A stretch of DNA of 64,000 bases from G963422745 sp963422745 (lineage in GTDB: Bacteria; Actinomycetota; Acidimicrobiia; Acidimicrobiales; Aldehydirespiratoraceae). Both the position numbers and the translations under genes were made by a program. The notes under the pieces are model-generated. The model searched no databases. It had not been told where the DNA came from and saw only the letters and a list, made by a program, of their open reading frames with translations. Below, one piece after another: positions 1 to 8,612 of the stretch. Numbering within the stretch: the first letter of the stretch is position 1; each line of letters begins with the position of its first letter. Where the stretch lies: NCBI GenBank assembly GCA_963422745.1, contig OY730477.1, positions 2,108,001-2,172,000 on the forward strand, in the 5' to 3' direction.

Positions 1-398
1 TCAACTCAAGTTCTTTGATTGCACGATCGGTGATCGAGAACATCCACGGACTACTACGGCCATCGGTGGCCAACTTGATCATACTGGTCCAGTGCTTTGA
101 GAATTTTGAGGCTCTTTTCGATTGACTGACTTGAACGACCGGTGAGCACAAACCCGCGGACTAATCGATCAATCCACATCTGCCTCTCAACTTTTCTCGA
201 CCTGATCTTCTTGTCGCGCGTAATGACGACGAGGTCACGCTCGCCCACAACCTCGAGCCATTGGTCATCTCCGGTTCGGCGCGGCACCTCCGCCAACATG
301 TCGTGGCCAGGGTAGACGACATCACCGTAGAGCCTTTCGAGCTTCTTGCCGAGACCCAGGTCGGTTTCGTCCACAAAGAAACGAACCCCTGATGTCAT
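1..398 (-). pseudogene. PIN-like toxin (VapC45/DUF5615 type), frameshifted near its C-terminus and cut by the window edge
   Basis: The open frame 398-54 gives 114 residues starting MTSGVRFFVDET, with the conserved acidic residues of a PIN-like RNase toxin: D and E in FFVDET, then DDQW and VVITRDKKIR. The frame stops after VGHRWP, but the next frame reads on through LATDGRSSPWMFSITDR and IKELEL to the window edge. Members of this family end in a motif close to GPWFFAINESG, so the shifted frame is the genuine C-terminus and a one-base indel lies near 80-95. The gene follows the DUF433 antitoxin on the same strand, the usual order for this toxin-antitoxin type. With its partner also broken, the module is probably dead unless the indel is a sequencing error. 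Confidence 0.75.
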
Positions 399-419
399 CG
401 GATGAACCGCATCGGATTC

Positions 420-1112
420 CTATGCGGCGACTCTCTGCCTTCGTTGCTCTTCTTGAAACTTGATGGCAGCGTTGACCCAATCTCGCTGCATGTCGTATGA
501 ATCGGCGATCTCCTCCACCGACTCGCCAGCATCGCGTAGCTCCCACAGACGCTTAACCGCCACCCCATCCACGTGCGGTCGACCGAACCTCACCAGCGGA
601 TCAACCACAACGGGGTTGTCGCGGCCAGCGGGGTAGATTCGGTAGGCGTCTCCATCATCGGGAGGTTCGAAGACCACCTTCTTGTAGTACCGGTCGGCCT
701 CCTCGACCAGGAGCAACATTTGGCCACTCCGAATGACCATGAACATTGAGTCCGGCAGATCATGCTTGTCCTGAAGCTCACGCACCAGTTCCCTACCATC
801 AACGTATGGCTTGGCCGTGGCCAAGGGATAAGGCGTCCGCAGTTCTTCGCGCAGTCGGCTGATCACAGGACGTAACCGCTGCAACGGCACACCCTTCCTC
901 CTGTACTCGCGCAGATAGCCGAGTTACACGAACTCGCCCCAGGTAACGATGTCATCTCCGGTGGATTCCGGCCTGATCAACGGAGGATGCTGCTTTCCCC
1001 CACGCTCGTAGCCATCCAGCCAAGCCCTCAGTTGGTACTGGCTGATCCTCAACACATCGGCGGCCGACCCGATCTCATAGGTCGGTCGTTCCAGAATCGA
1101 GACGGACCGCAT
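420..1112 (-). pseudogene. DUF433 / MerR-like HTH antitoxin, interrupted by an in-frame stop
   Basis: Two same-frame pieces make one VapB45-type antitoxin. Piece 1112-924 (62 aa) is the MerR-like helix-turn-helix (YEIGSAADVLRISQYQLRAWL, then PPLIRPESTG and WGEFV). After a TAA, piece 890-420 carries PLQRLRPVI and a DUF433 domain ending in VDGVAVKRLWELRDAGESVE. The bases between them translate in frame as LGYLREYRRKG, which is what the family has after WGEFVE, so one GAA-to-TAA change explains the break. AGGAGG lies six bases before a GTG that begins the second piece, so the DUF433 half could still be translated alone. The toxin follows 22 bp downstream. Confidence 0.8.
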
Positions 1113-1194
1113 GCCGACATCTTACGCTTGTCGTACGGCCCGGCTATGTTGACCGCGTCAAGCACACGTGGTCAGCGTGGTCTGGGGGCCGAGA

Positions 1195-3123
1195 ATGAAT
1201 GAAACCAGCAACACGATCTGGACTTGGGAAGAGGTCAACCCCAACCACAGTGGCACCTCCGGAGACCTAGCAAAAATGTTCCGCAACGAACCCGTGAAGG
1301 CGCCGGGCGTCTTTGCCAAGGACCAGCCGTCGCCCGAAGCGACCGTGATGGCCCGCGAAGTCATTCAGAACGCCTGGGATGCCGCTCTTGAGTTCCGAGC
1401 CGACGAGGAGCACCCCCCCCCCCCAATTCGAAAATGTCCTTCGATCCCATTCGAAATATCGTTTGAATTTTTCTCCGCGACTGGGCCGCAAAAGAACAAA
1501 CTGATCCACTATCTGGGCTTGAGCGAGTTGGCTGTGCGCGCTCATGGCATAGAGCGCCACTCAATCGGGTTGAGAGAGTCGGACTGTCTGGATTGTCTAT
1601 ACGGCGACGCGCCCCTTGAATACCTTGTCATCAACGAGAAGGCAACGGGCGGTATGTACGGGCCTTGGGAGGGCGGGAAGTCCAAGCTCTACAAAGCTTT
1701 GGTTACCCTCGGCTTCACCGACAAGTCGGGCGATGCTGGCGGGTCATACGGATACGGCAAGGCTGGGCTCATTCGAGGTTCGGCCATACGTACTGTGATC
1801 GCCTATACCTGCTTCGCCACTCGCTATGACGACGTCGGCGTCTCAAGACGACTGCTGGGCATGACTTATTGGGGACAACACGAACTTGACGGTGTGTCGT
1901 TCACCGGTTTCGCCCGCTTCGGTCAACACCAAGACGAAGGTGTCGTCCCTTTTGAGAACGAACAGGCTGACAAAATCGCTACCACGCTGGGGCTGAATGC
2001 ACGTCATCCGCACCAGCTTGAGGATCAGGGCACCACGATGGTGTTGGTGCAGCCGACGGTTCACCCCGCCGATCTCGTAAACGCCGTGGAGCGTTACTGG
2101 TGGCCTGCTTTGGAAGACCCCGGGTTGAGGTTCAACGTCATGGTCCGTGAGCCTGGCGGGCCGCACTCTCCCGGAAGGCTACTGCATCCCCGGCCCAAGC
2201 AGAACAAGGTACTTCGGACCTTCATTGATGGATATGAGGTGGCAACGACCCCTCGCGATCAGCAGGCTCAGGGAGCGAAGGATCGCAAGCGTTCCGACAT
2301 CAACAAGATAGGTGATTATTCCAAGCCGGGTACCCTCGGTTTGGTCGCCGATCTGGACGGCTGGTCTTATGCCGAACAGACCGAGAGCGACACTGAGGTT
2401 GAGCATCGCAGTCTGGTGGCACTCATGCGGACACCCCGAATGGTGGTGGAGTACTATGAAGTCGGCCGGACCCCTCCTTACGTTCGGGGGGTTTTTGTCG
2501 CTGACGACAGCATCAATGAGACCTTGAGGGCTACTGAACCGAAAGGCCATGACGCCTGGGCCACGAGTCCGGAAGGTGACCAGCAGCGAGCCGAGGCCAA
2601 GACAGCCGAGGCACTGCTGAAGCGCATCAAGAACAACGTATCAAGTTATCGTCGAGATCTCAAGCCGCGGCCGCGGCCGCACGAAACCGTTGTACTACCG
2701 CACTTCGACAAGCTCATAAGGCGCCTGATGTCGGGCCAAGGCGCTGCAAAGCGTCCGATACCAGAGATTCGGCCTCTGTCGATCAATCTCAATCACGGAC
2801 TTGAAGCCCGAGACGACGGTCTGATCGAATTGACCGGCACGGCTCATATCTGCTTCAGCGAACACTTTGAAGGAGACCATGCCGAGGTGAAGGTTTCTAT
2901 TCGCTATTGCTACGTTGAGGAAGATCGTCGGGGTGATGCGGTTGATCTCATCGTCGAGCCTCCGCCCAATTTCGAGGAGAAGGACGATGATGCTGGCTGG
3001 CATTACGGAACGATCACGGAGAGTGAAGTCGCCAAATTCAAGTTCATGACCAATGAGTACCCGACGGACTGGAGCGGACAACTGATCGTTGACGCCGAGA
3101 TCGTGAAGTCAGACGGCTCGTGA
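1195..3123 (+). CDS. GHKL/MORC-like ATPase, first gene of a four-gene methyltransferase operon
   Basis: A 642-residue protein with a GHKL (Hsp90/MutL/histidine-kinase fold) ATP-binding domain. The N-box is REVIQNAWDAA at about residues 54-64 (E55, N59, D62). A G1-like stretch NEKATGGMYG lies near 147-156 and a glycine-rich lid GGSYGYGKAGL at about 182-192. The C-terminal half (about residues 480-640) matches nothing I recognise. GHKL/MORC-type ATPases are known from prokaryotic restriction-modification loci, which fits the methyltransferase three genes downstream. The ATG at 1195 is preceded by a G-rich TGGGGGCC. The stop overlaps the next start. A 12-C tract at 1413-1424 codes for four prolines (74-77) just after the N-box; losing or gaining a base there would end the protein early. 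Confidence 0.8.
   Translation: MNETSNTIWTWEEVNPNHSGTSGDLAKMFRNEPVKAPGVFAKDQPSPEATVMAREVIQNAWDAALEFRADEEHPPPPIRKCPSIPFEISFEFFSATGPQKNKLIHYLGLSELAVRAHGIERHSIGLRESDCLDCLYGDAPLEYLVINEKATGGMYGPWEGGKSKLYKALVTLGFTDKSGDAGGSYGYGKAGLIRGSAIRTVIAYTCFATRYDDVGVSRRLLGMTYWGQHELDGVSFTGFARFGQHQDEGVVPFENEQADKIATTLGLNARHPHQLEDQGTTMVLVQPTVHPADLVNAVERYWWPALEDPGLRFNVMVREPGGPHSPGRLLHPRPKQNKVLRTFIDGYEVATTPRDQQAQGAKDRKRSDINKIGDYSKPGTLGLVADLDGWSYAEQTESDTEVEHRSLVALMRTPRMVVEYYEVGRTPPYVRGVFVADDSINETLRATEPKGHDAWATSPEGDQQRAEAKTAEALLKRIKNNVSSYRRDLKPRPRPHETVVLPHFDKLIRRLMSGQGAAKRPIPEIRPLSINLNHGLEARDDGLIELTGTAHICFSEHFEGDHAEVKVSIRYCYVEEDRRGDAVDLIVEPPPNFEEKDDDAGWHYGTITESEVAKFKFMTNEYPTDWSGQLIVDAEIVKSDGS
1413..1424 (+). repeat. 12-C homopolymer inside the GHKL ATPase gene
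   Basis: Twelve consecutive C lie within codons 73-77 of the ATPase gene. In this assembly the frame is open on both sides, so this length corresponds to the ON state. Tracts this long are typical slippage sites. Confidence 0.9.
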
Positions 3124-4106
3124 GCCAGGAGAGTCGGATCGTCCGACCTTTCAATGTGGATCCAGAGCTTGAGCGGATCTTTGAGACTACCCGTTTGAGG
3201 TTCGGCGATCTTGAATGCGAATCCGGTTCCAGGATCATGGTGGAAGACTCCAGCACTTATACGTTGCGCAAAGCGGAACTGATCTGGGCTGGCGAGCACC
3301 AAAACTTTATGGCTTTCAAGCGGGAACTGGCCAACGGTGCTGCCAGATCAGGTTTAGATCACAAACTGCTGTCAATCGTGGTGACGGCGTACACCGTCTA
3401 CCTGAAGATGACCGATGTGATCTACAACCAGCCCCTCACCGACCTTGATGCACTGCCTCAAGTCGTTGAGCTTACCGGGCACCAAACGCCACGCGCACTG
3501 CAAGCGAGCAGCAGCGGCGCGGAGGTGAACGTGTATCTCGTCCTCACCGAGGAGCTTCTAGAAAAGCCCCTTTGTCCCTGGCGGAAAGGCACATGGCTCA
3601 CCCGCACCCGCTTCAGGATCAGAACCACTCAAGAACTCACCCTGTTCAGACCTATCCCTCTCACCGATGAGATCCGCCGTGAACTACACCTGCCTGCCAA
3701 GACAACGCGCTACCTGCACATGGGAGATTACATACCGACGGAGCCAGACGGCGACTCCGTTGAGCCCGTGTTCTACGTGGATGAGGACCTGTTATCGGAG
3801 TTGGCGGCCCGAGCTAATTCACCGGTCGGAATCATGTTGCAGTCGCAATTGGTTGTTGATTTCGTGACAGCTGTCGTGGCCGCATCTGTATCGGACCACG
3901 GGCCTACCAGGTCAACCTATGAGGAGATCAGAGGCTCCCTTCTAGGTCGGGTCATTAACTTTGTCGCCCCACAGGCGCAGGAGTTTGAACGCAACAAGCT
4001 CCTGGAGATGGTCCACGATGAACCGGCCCGATTCGTTGCCCACCTTGAGGATGTGGTTGATGTCCGCAAGACCATGCTGGAGAGCCTGCGGGATGAGCAA
4101 CGATGA
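3120..4106 (+). CDS. Unknown protein, second gene of the GHKL-methyltransferase operon
   Basis: A 328-residue soluble protein with no signal peptide or membrane segment and no family I recognise. It starts at a GTG that overlaps the TGA of the GHKL gene by four bases, and its own end overlaps the next ATG by four, so it must be co-translated with both. The middle (about residues 125-230) is rich in beta-prone segments such as EVNVYLVLTEELL and RFRIRTTQELTLF. The C-terminal third is mostly helical with charged runs (EFERNKLLEMVHDEPARF). Its place between an ATPase and a modification enzyme suggests a target-recognition, adaptor or effector subunit, but that is inference from position only. Confidence 0.75.
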   Translation: MSQESRIVRPFNVDPELERIFETTRLRFGDLECESGSRIMVEDSSTYTLRKAELIWAGEHQNFMAFKRELANGAARSGLDHKLLSIVVTAYTVYLKMTDVIYNQPLTDLDALPQVVELTGHQTPRALQASSSGAEVNVYLVLTEELLEKPLCPWRKGTWLTRTRFRIRTTQELTLFRPIPLTDEIRRELHLPAKTTRYLHMGDYIPTEPDGDSVEPVFYVDEDLLSELAARANSPVGIMLQSQLVVDFVTAVVAASVSDHGPTRSTYEEIRGSLLGRVINFVAPQAQEFERNKLLEMVHDEPARFVAHLEDVVDVRKTMLESLRDEQR

Positions 4107-4825
4107 AGTACCCGATCATCACCTTTAGCGATTGCTCAGAACTCACCCGTCAGCGGCTTGAAATACGTTCGGGTTGGGAAGAGGCCGTGAAAGATAAGAC
4201 CCTATGGGTCGGCGAAGGTAAAGAGTTCAACGCTGTTCGAGTTCAAGATGCCGCAGCAAAGGCACGCCAGTTGATTCCGGAATCAAGACAAGGCAGCGAC
4301 CCGGACCGGATTGAAGGGCAAGCCGCTGTGCACCTCTATGAGGTCTTGCAGGACACGCCTGTTGTGGTGCTTGATGATCGCGGCTTGTGGCGCTGGCTGA
4401 GCCTGGCCCATTTCTGGGACTTCATCGCCTGGCGAGAGGAAAAGCCGTTCGCGAGCGGCAACCACCTGAAGTACCTGGACTGCAACAACTCCAGCGAAGC
4501 GGTTCTGCCGAGGATGTACCGACGGGTCGCAGCCCTTGGCGGTGCCGAACACGTCCATCTGGCATATGCCATACCCAAGGGCACTGATTTCTGGCGCAGC
4601 CATGTCCTGCGCATAAAAACGGCAACGACCCCGGCCATGACACGTGCGCTGGTTCGCTTCCAGGCAGAGCATCAACTCAAGACCGAGGAAATTCGTGAAC
4701 TGGCCAAGAGGCTGAGGCGCGTCTGGGCCAACGCCGTGCTGGAGATCTACGACGACAACGAAGCAGCAGGCCTGATCGCCGAACAGGCGGAAGATCTCAT
4801 CGAAAAAAGCAATGCGTCGCAATGA
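4103..4825 (+). CDS. DUF6339-like protein, third gene of the operon
   Basis: A 240-residue protein. The stretch LYEVLQDTP, then DDRGLWRWLSLAHFWDFI (about residues 75-112) recalls the LYEAL...DDRLW.WL.H..FWDY pattern I associate with DUF6339; the assignment is from memory and moderate. No catalytic motif is evident. ATGA overlaps join it to the genes on both sides. A long helical C-terminus (EEIRELAKRLRRVWANAVLE onward) could mediate oligomerisation. Its role is unknown; conservation of the four-gene order in other genomes would be the first thing to look for. Confidence 0.7.
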   Translation: MKYPIITFSDCSELTRQRLEIRSGWEEAVKDKTLWVGEGKEFNAVRVQDAAAKARQLIPESRQGSDPDRIEGQAAVHLYEVLQDTPVVVLDDRGLWRWLSLAHFWDFIAWREEKPFASGNHLKYLDCNNSSEAVLPRMYRRVAALGGAEHVHLAYAIPKGTDFWRSHVLRIKTATTPAMTRALVRFQAEHQLKTEEIRELAKRLRRVWANAVLEIYDDNEAAGLIAEQAEDLIEKSNASQ

Positions 4826-6219
4826 CCGAGACGCTTTTCACGGAATCGGGCTCCGATTCCGCATGCGACGGCAAGGACCTCAATAACAATGATAGCGGTG
4901 GTGGTCACGCCAGCGAAGAGTATGAACTGGACGGGCACAAGCTTCGCAGAAGGGTGAGACTCGGTGGTCTGGTGGTTGAGTCGTGGGTTGCGGCCGACGC
5001 CACGGCTATGGCTACGGATAGCGACGTGCTCGGCCAGAGTGAACTTAAGAGCATCTGGTGGAACGCCTACCTGAACGGCGTTGTGCCTGTATGCGCGCAG
5101 GAGCCTGACGGGGTGCTTAGAACGGTGGACCTGTTCTCGGGGGTGGGTGGCCTAGCGCTGGGTGTCGGTCAGTTCGCTTCCGAGGCAGGACGAACAGTGA
5201 GCTGCGAGTTGGCTGTTGACACCGATGCCTCAGCGCTGAGGGTGCACCGCGCCAATCACCGCACCCGGATCTGCTCAAGCGATTCGGTCAGTTCGCTGGT
5301 CGATTTCAGGCTTCGGGACTGGGCCGAGGACGCCGCCTTCGTTTACGAACCCGAAATCGTTGACGAGCAGGCCGCGGCGTGGACCCGAGGCGTGGACTTG
5401 GTCATGGCAGGACCTCCATGTCAGGGTCATTCCAATCTCAATAACCGATCCCGGCGAGAAGATCCGCGCAATCTGTTGTACCTCACCGTCCCCGCCTTCG
5501 CGGTGGCCGCTGGAGCGGGTGCAGTGATCATCGAAAACGTCCCGTCGGTGGTGCACGACCGAACCAGAGTTGTGCACACCGCCCGGCGGTTGCTGGAATC
5601 GTCCGGTTACACCGTCACCGAAGCCGTTCTAGCAGCCGACGCCATGGGCTGGCCGCAGACCCGTAAGCGTTTCATCATGGCGGCCCGGCGCGACCCGCCG
5701 CCGATACCACTGGATCAGGTGGCGAGCCTTCTGACCGAGCAACTGCCGAGGTCGGTTCGCTGGGCAATCGGCGACGACAGGGCAGTCACCGGCCACGACA
5801 TTGTAGATCAACCCGCCGGGCTCAACGTGAGAAACCAGGAACGGATCGACTGGTTGTTTGATAATGACGCATACGACCTTGACCTAGCCCAGCGCCCCGA
5901 ATGCCACCAGGACGGCACCACCTACCGGTCGGTGTACGGCCGTATGCGACCCGACGAGCCATCTGGCACCATCACTACCGGTTTCATGACACCAGGCCGC
6001 GGTCGCTACGTTCATCACAGCGAACCTCGAACCTTGACACCCGCCGAGGCCGCCCGGCTGCAGGGGTTCCCCAGAAACTTCCGGTGGGTGACCGACACGG
6101 CCGTTCCGCCTTCCCGAACGCAACTCGCCAAATGGATCGGCAACGCTGTACCGATGCCGATCGGCTACGGAGCCGCCTTCGCCGCCCTCGGACCCCTCAT
6201 CGCCATGCAGCAACACTGA
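4822..6219 (+). CDS. Cytosine-5 DNA methyltransferase (Dcm/M.HhaI family)
   Basis: A 465-residue C5-cytosine methyltransferase. It has an N-terminal extension of about 100 residues, then motif I DLFSGVGGLALG (near residue 103), the catalytic PCQ loop GPPCQGHSN, motif VI IIENVPSVV, motif VIII QTRKRFIMAARR, SGTITTGF and AEAARLQGFP, and motif X GNAVPMPIGYGAA close to the end. The target-recognition region between motifs VIII and IX is short, so recognition may depend partly on the N-terminal extension or on partner subunits. It overlaps the upstream gene by four bases and is last in the operon. Its 3' end lies immediately against a trpB2 fragment, and a decayed second copy of its tail occurs at about 8402-8612. 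Confidence 0.95.
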   Translation: MTETLFTESGSDSACDGKDLNNNDSGGGHASEEYELDGHKLRRRVRLGGLVVESWVAADATAMATDSDVLGQSELKSIWWNAYLNGVVPVCAQEPDGVLRTVDLFSGVGGLALGVGQFASEAGRTVSCELAVDTDASALRVHRANHRTRICSSDSVSSLVDFRLRDWAEDAAFVYEPEIVDEQAAAWTRGVDLVMAGPPCQGHSNLNNRSRREDPRNLLYLTVPAFAVAAGAGAVIIENVPSVVHDRTRVVHTARRLLESSGYTVTEAVLAADAMGWPQTRKRFIMAARRDPPPIPLDQVASLLTEQLPRSVRWAIGDDRAVTGHDIVDQPAGLNVRNQERIDWLFDNDAYDLDLAQRPECHQDGTTYRSVYGRMRPDEPSGTITTGFMTPGRGRYVHHSEPRTLTPAEAARLQGFPRNFRWVTDTAVPPSRTQLAKWIGNAVPMPIGYGAAFAALGPLIAMQQH

Positions 6220-6657
6220 GTCAACGGCGACGCCGCACAGGTGACGCCGTTGTTGAAGATGCACACCTTGGGCCACTCGTTCATTCCCGAGCCCATCCAC
6301 GCTGGCGGGCTCCGCTACCACGGGATGTCGCCGCTGCTGTCGCACATCTATGATCTGGGTCTGGTGGAGGCGCTGGCCATACCGCAGCGGGAGTGTTTCG
6401 AAGCGGCTGTGGCCTTCGCTCGCTGCGAGGGCATCGTCGCCGCCCCCGAACCTACCCACGCCCTGGCCGCGGCCGTGCGGGAAGCCCGGGCCTGCAAGGA
6501 ATCCGGGGAGCCAGCCACGATCCTGACCGCGCTGTGCGGCCACGGCCATCTCGATCTGGGTGCCTATGAGTCTTACCTCGACGGGTCGATGGTCGACCAT
6601 GAGCTGTCAGAGCCCGAGGTGGCAGCAGCCATGCAAGCCGTACCGGTACTGGCCTGA
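6220..6657 (+). pseudogene. trpB: 3' fragment of a TrpB2-type tryptophan synthase beta chain
   Basis: The frame starting at the base after the methyltransferase stop reads VNGDAAQVTPLLKMHTLGH, then HAGGLRYHGM, EGIVAAPEPTHALAAA and LCGHGHLD, all typical of the last third of TrpB2. A full protein is about 430-450 residues; only about 145 remain, and the N-terminal part with the PLP lysine is missing. There is no proper start; a GTG at 6241 could only make a fragment. The methyltransferase operon therefore sits where the front of trpB2 should be, which marks the island's right boundary and suggests insertion with deletion. Confidence 0.85.
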
Positions 6658-6703
6658 CACCCGTCCCCCGGACTGAGGGCGTGTACGCCGCCGTGCCAAA
6701 CAG

Positions 6704-6952
6704 TCAGGTTTCCGTGAGCGAATTCTCGCTGATGGTGAGCACTTTTCTCTTGGGTTTTCGATTAGCGCGCCAAAGCCAGACTATGCCCCACAGTGATATC
6801 GTGCAGAGCGTCAGTATCAGGTGCAGAGTATGCATCGTCCGCTTCTTTTCTAAGACGACCTGCGTTTCGCTTCGAGATTGTACGTACCATCCTCTTTTGG
6901 CGAGGGTAGCGACTCGTATATTCAATTGTTCTGTCATCGCTTCAATGGTCAC
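6704..6952 (-). CDS. Small single-pass membrane protein
   Basis: An 82-residue protein. The N-terminal half (KRGWYVQSRSETQVVLEKK) is followed by one hydrophobic segment at about residues 42-62 (LHLILTLCTISLWGIVWLW) and a basic tail. Short actinobacterial and phage proteins of this layout (GW.V.S....QAVL.K...HLILTL.T.GLW.IVW) are common, but their function is unknown to me. The start may be the first or second methionine (MTIEAM / MTEQ). It lies alone between the trpB2 fragment and rmuC. Confidence 0.7.
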   Translation of the reverse strand: MTIEAMTEQLNIRVATLAKRGWYVQSRSETQVVLEKKRTMHTLHLILTLCTISLWGIVWLWRANRKPKRKVLTISENSLTET

Positions 6953-7152
6953 TTATCCTCCTTGTAGTTGCCCGATGCCAGCTAGTGGTTCAACCACCGG
7001 TGTTACCCCATGATCTCTGACGAGATGCGCCGCGATCACATGAGCAACTGGACCTACCTGTCACTGTCAACATCGGGTTTCAACAACCCATGTCACGTTG
7101 GTAGCAACGAATCTGCAGCGCTGGTTTACCGCCGTTGGTATGTCCAATTCGA

Positions 7153-8445
7153 CTACCTACCCAGTTCAACCGCCGGAGGCTGCGCACCTACGGCATCTTG
7201 TTCGGTTCTGTTCTTAAGTTCGTTGATGCGGTCAAGTTGTCGATCCAACTGATTGCGACGAGTACTGGCCAGTTCGTTGAATACGTTGTTGAAACGGTCC
7301 AGGTGGCGGCCCATCAACTCAAACTGCTCAAGGTACCGCTCCCACTGCTTGGTGAATGAACCCAGGTATTTGAGTATCTCTTGAGACGACCTTTCCAAAG
7401 CTATAGTGTCGGCGGCTTGGCGGACCAGCGAAAGCATGGCAAACAGCGTCGACGGTGAACAGATCACCACGCGCGACTTCAAAGCCGAGTCGAACACCTT
7501 ACGATGATGTTCGTGTATGAAAGCGTAGACAGCGTCGTTCGCTACAAACATGAGCACATAGCCGACAGTGGTTGCAGAATCGATATAGCCCTCGCGGGTA
7601 GCGACATCTCTTACATGACCGTCCAAAGCCGTCCGAAAGTCCCTGATCGCCTTGGCGCTCTCAGGTTCCGATGTAGCTGTGGTGTAACGGACATAGCTCT
7701 CCAAAGGGAACTTAACGTCCATGTTCAGATGCTGCCCGTCTGGCATTAGGAACGTAAAGTCCGGCCGAGTTCGGGCCTCAGTGGTGTGCTGTTTCAGGTA
7801 GTTCACTCCTTCGATTAGTCCGGTAGCCCGCAAGATGTCCTCAACCATGCGTTCGCCCCACTGACCCCGAGCCTGCTTGTTGACCAAGACGTTGTTGAGC
7901 CTTTGTGTGGAGTTCAGCAGTTGACGCTGCTGCTCGGCGGTGGCTTCGAGCCTTTCGGTCAGCCCGGCGTTCTGGGTCGCCCGCTCTGTTTGTAGGTCGG
8001 CGACGAGCCTCTTGATGCCGGTCAATTCTTCGGTCACTTTGGTGGCCACACCGTGCCAGTTGCGATCGATGGCCTCGCGCTGATATTGCAGGACGTCTCT
8101 TTGGTGATCGATCTGGGACTTGCCGGTCTGCACGTGAGCCGAAAAGGTCCGATCGGCTTCGGCCAGCATTCGCCTTGTTGTCTTTTCGACGTCGTCGTTC
8201 ATGCGGGTGGCGATCATGTCCACCAGGGCCTCGCGATCAACCAATGACTCCCCGAAGACCCGCCCGGGGACAGCGTCTGCGAACATGCGTGCTCTACCCA
8301 TGGCTCGTCCCACAAGCACACCCAGCGTTGCAATGACAACAACACCACCGGCAACAACGATCAAGGCGAAAGGTTCGATATCTGCATTCTGCTGCAAGTG
8401 TGTGACAGTCACAGCCTGCGGTCGGTCTACGACATCATGAATCAA
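7153..8445 (-). CDS. rmuC: RmuC family DNA recombination protein
   Basis: A 430-residue RmuC homologue. One N-terminal membrane segment (FALIVVAGGVVVIATLGVLVG, about residues 26-46) is followed by a long coiled coil and the conserved nuclease-like core: QWGERMVEDILRATGL, then PDFTFLMPDG, MDVKFPLESY and KSRVVICSPSTLFAML. RmuC limits DNA inversions at short inverted repeats and is thought to act on recombination intermediates. The exact start is unclear. The first eleven codons run antisense through a methyltransferase-tail remnant, so a GTG or TTG around 8397-8412 is also possible. Its presence is of note in a region so full of tandem repeats. Confidence 0.93.
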   Translation of the reverse strand: MIHDVVDRPQAVTVTHLQQNADIEPFALIVVAGGVVVIATLGVLVGRAMGRARMFADAVPGRVFGESLVDREALVDMIATRMNDDVEKTTRRMLAEADRTFSAHVQTGKSQIDHQRDVLQYQREAIDRNWHGVATKVTEELTGIKRLVADLQTERATQNAGLTERLEATAEQQRQLLNSTQRLNNVLVNKQARGQWGERMVEDILRATGLIEGVNYLKQHTTEARTRPDFTFLMPDGQHLNMDVKFPLESYVRYTTATSEPESAKAIRDFRTALDGHVRDVATREGYIDSATTVGYVLMFVANDAVYAFIHEHHRKVFDSALKSRVVICSPSTLFAMLSLVRQAADTIALERSSQEILKYLGSFTKQWERYLEQFELMGRHLDRFNNVFNELASTRRNQLDRQLDRINELKNRTEQDAVGAQPPAVELGR

Positions 8446-8612
8446 CCCAACGAAGTCAGCTCGACGGACCAGGAACGGATCTCCCCTGGAGCTTCCTGTG
8501 GGTTACCAACATGGCTGATCCGCCTTCTCGCAAAGTGGATCGGCAGTGCCGTACCGATGGTGATCGGCTACGGAGCTGCCCCGTCTGCTCCTGGGCTTCA
8601 AATCGCGGTACA
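8402..8612 (+). pseudogene. Decayed, internally deleted copy of the methyltransferase 3' end
   Basis: Translation in one frame gives YDIMNQPNEVSSTDQERI and then LAKWIGSAVPMVIGYGAA. These match HDIVDQPAGLNVRNQERI and LAKWIGNAVPMPIGYGAA in the methyltransferase at 4822-6219. About 250 bp lying between the two blocks in the intact gene are missing here. The copy is in the same orientation as the intact gene, 2.4 kb downstream, so the trpB2 fragment, the small membrane gene and rmuC are bracketed by direct copies of the same tail. 8613-8871 holds nothing further that I recognise. Confidence 0.8.

Noticed and set aside
4822..6219. DISARM methyltransferase
   Set aside because: DISARM also carries a C5 methyltransferase, but no DrmA, DrmB or DrmC homologue is adjacent.
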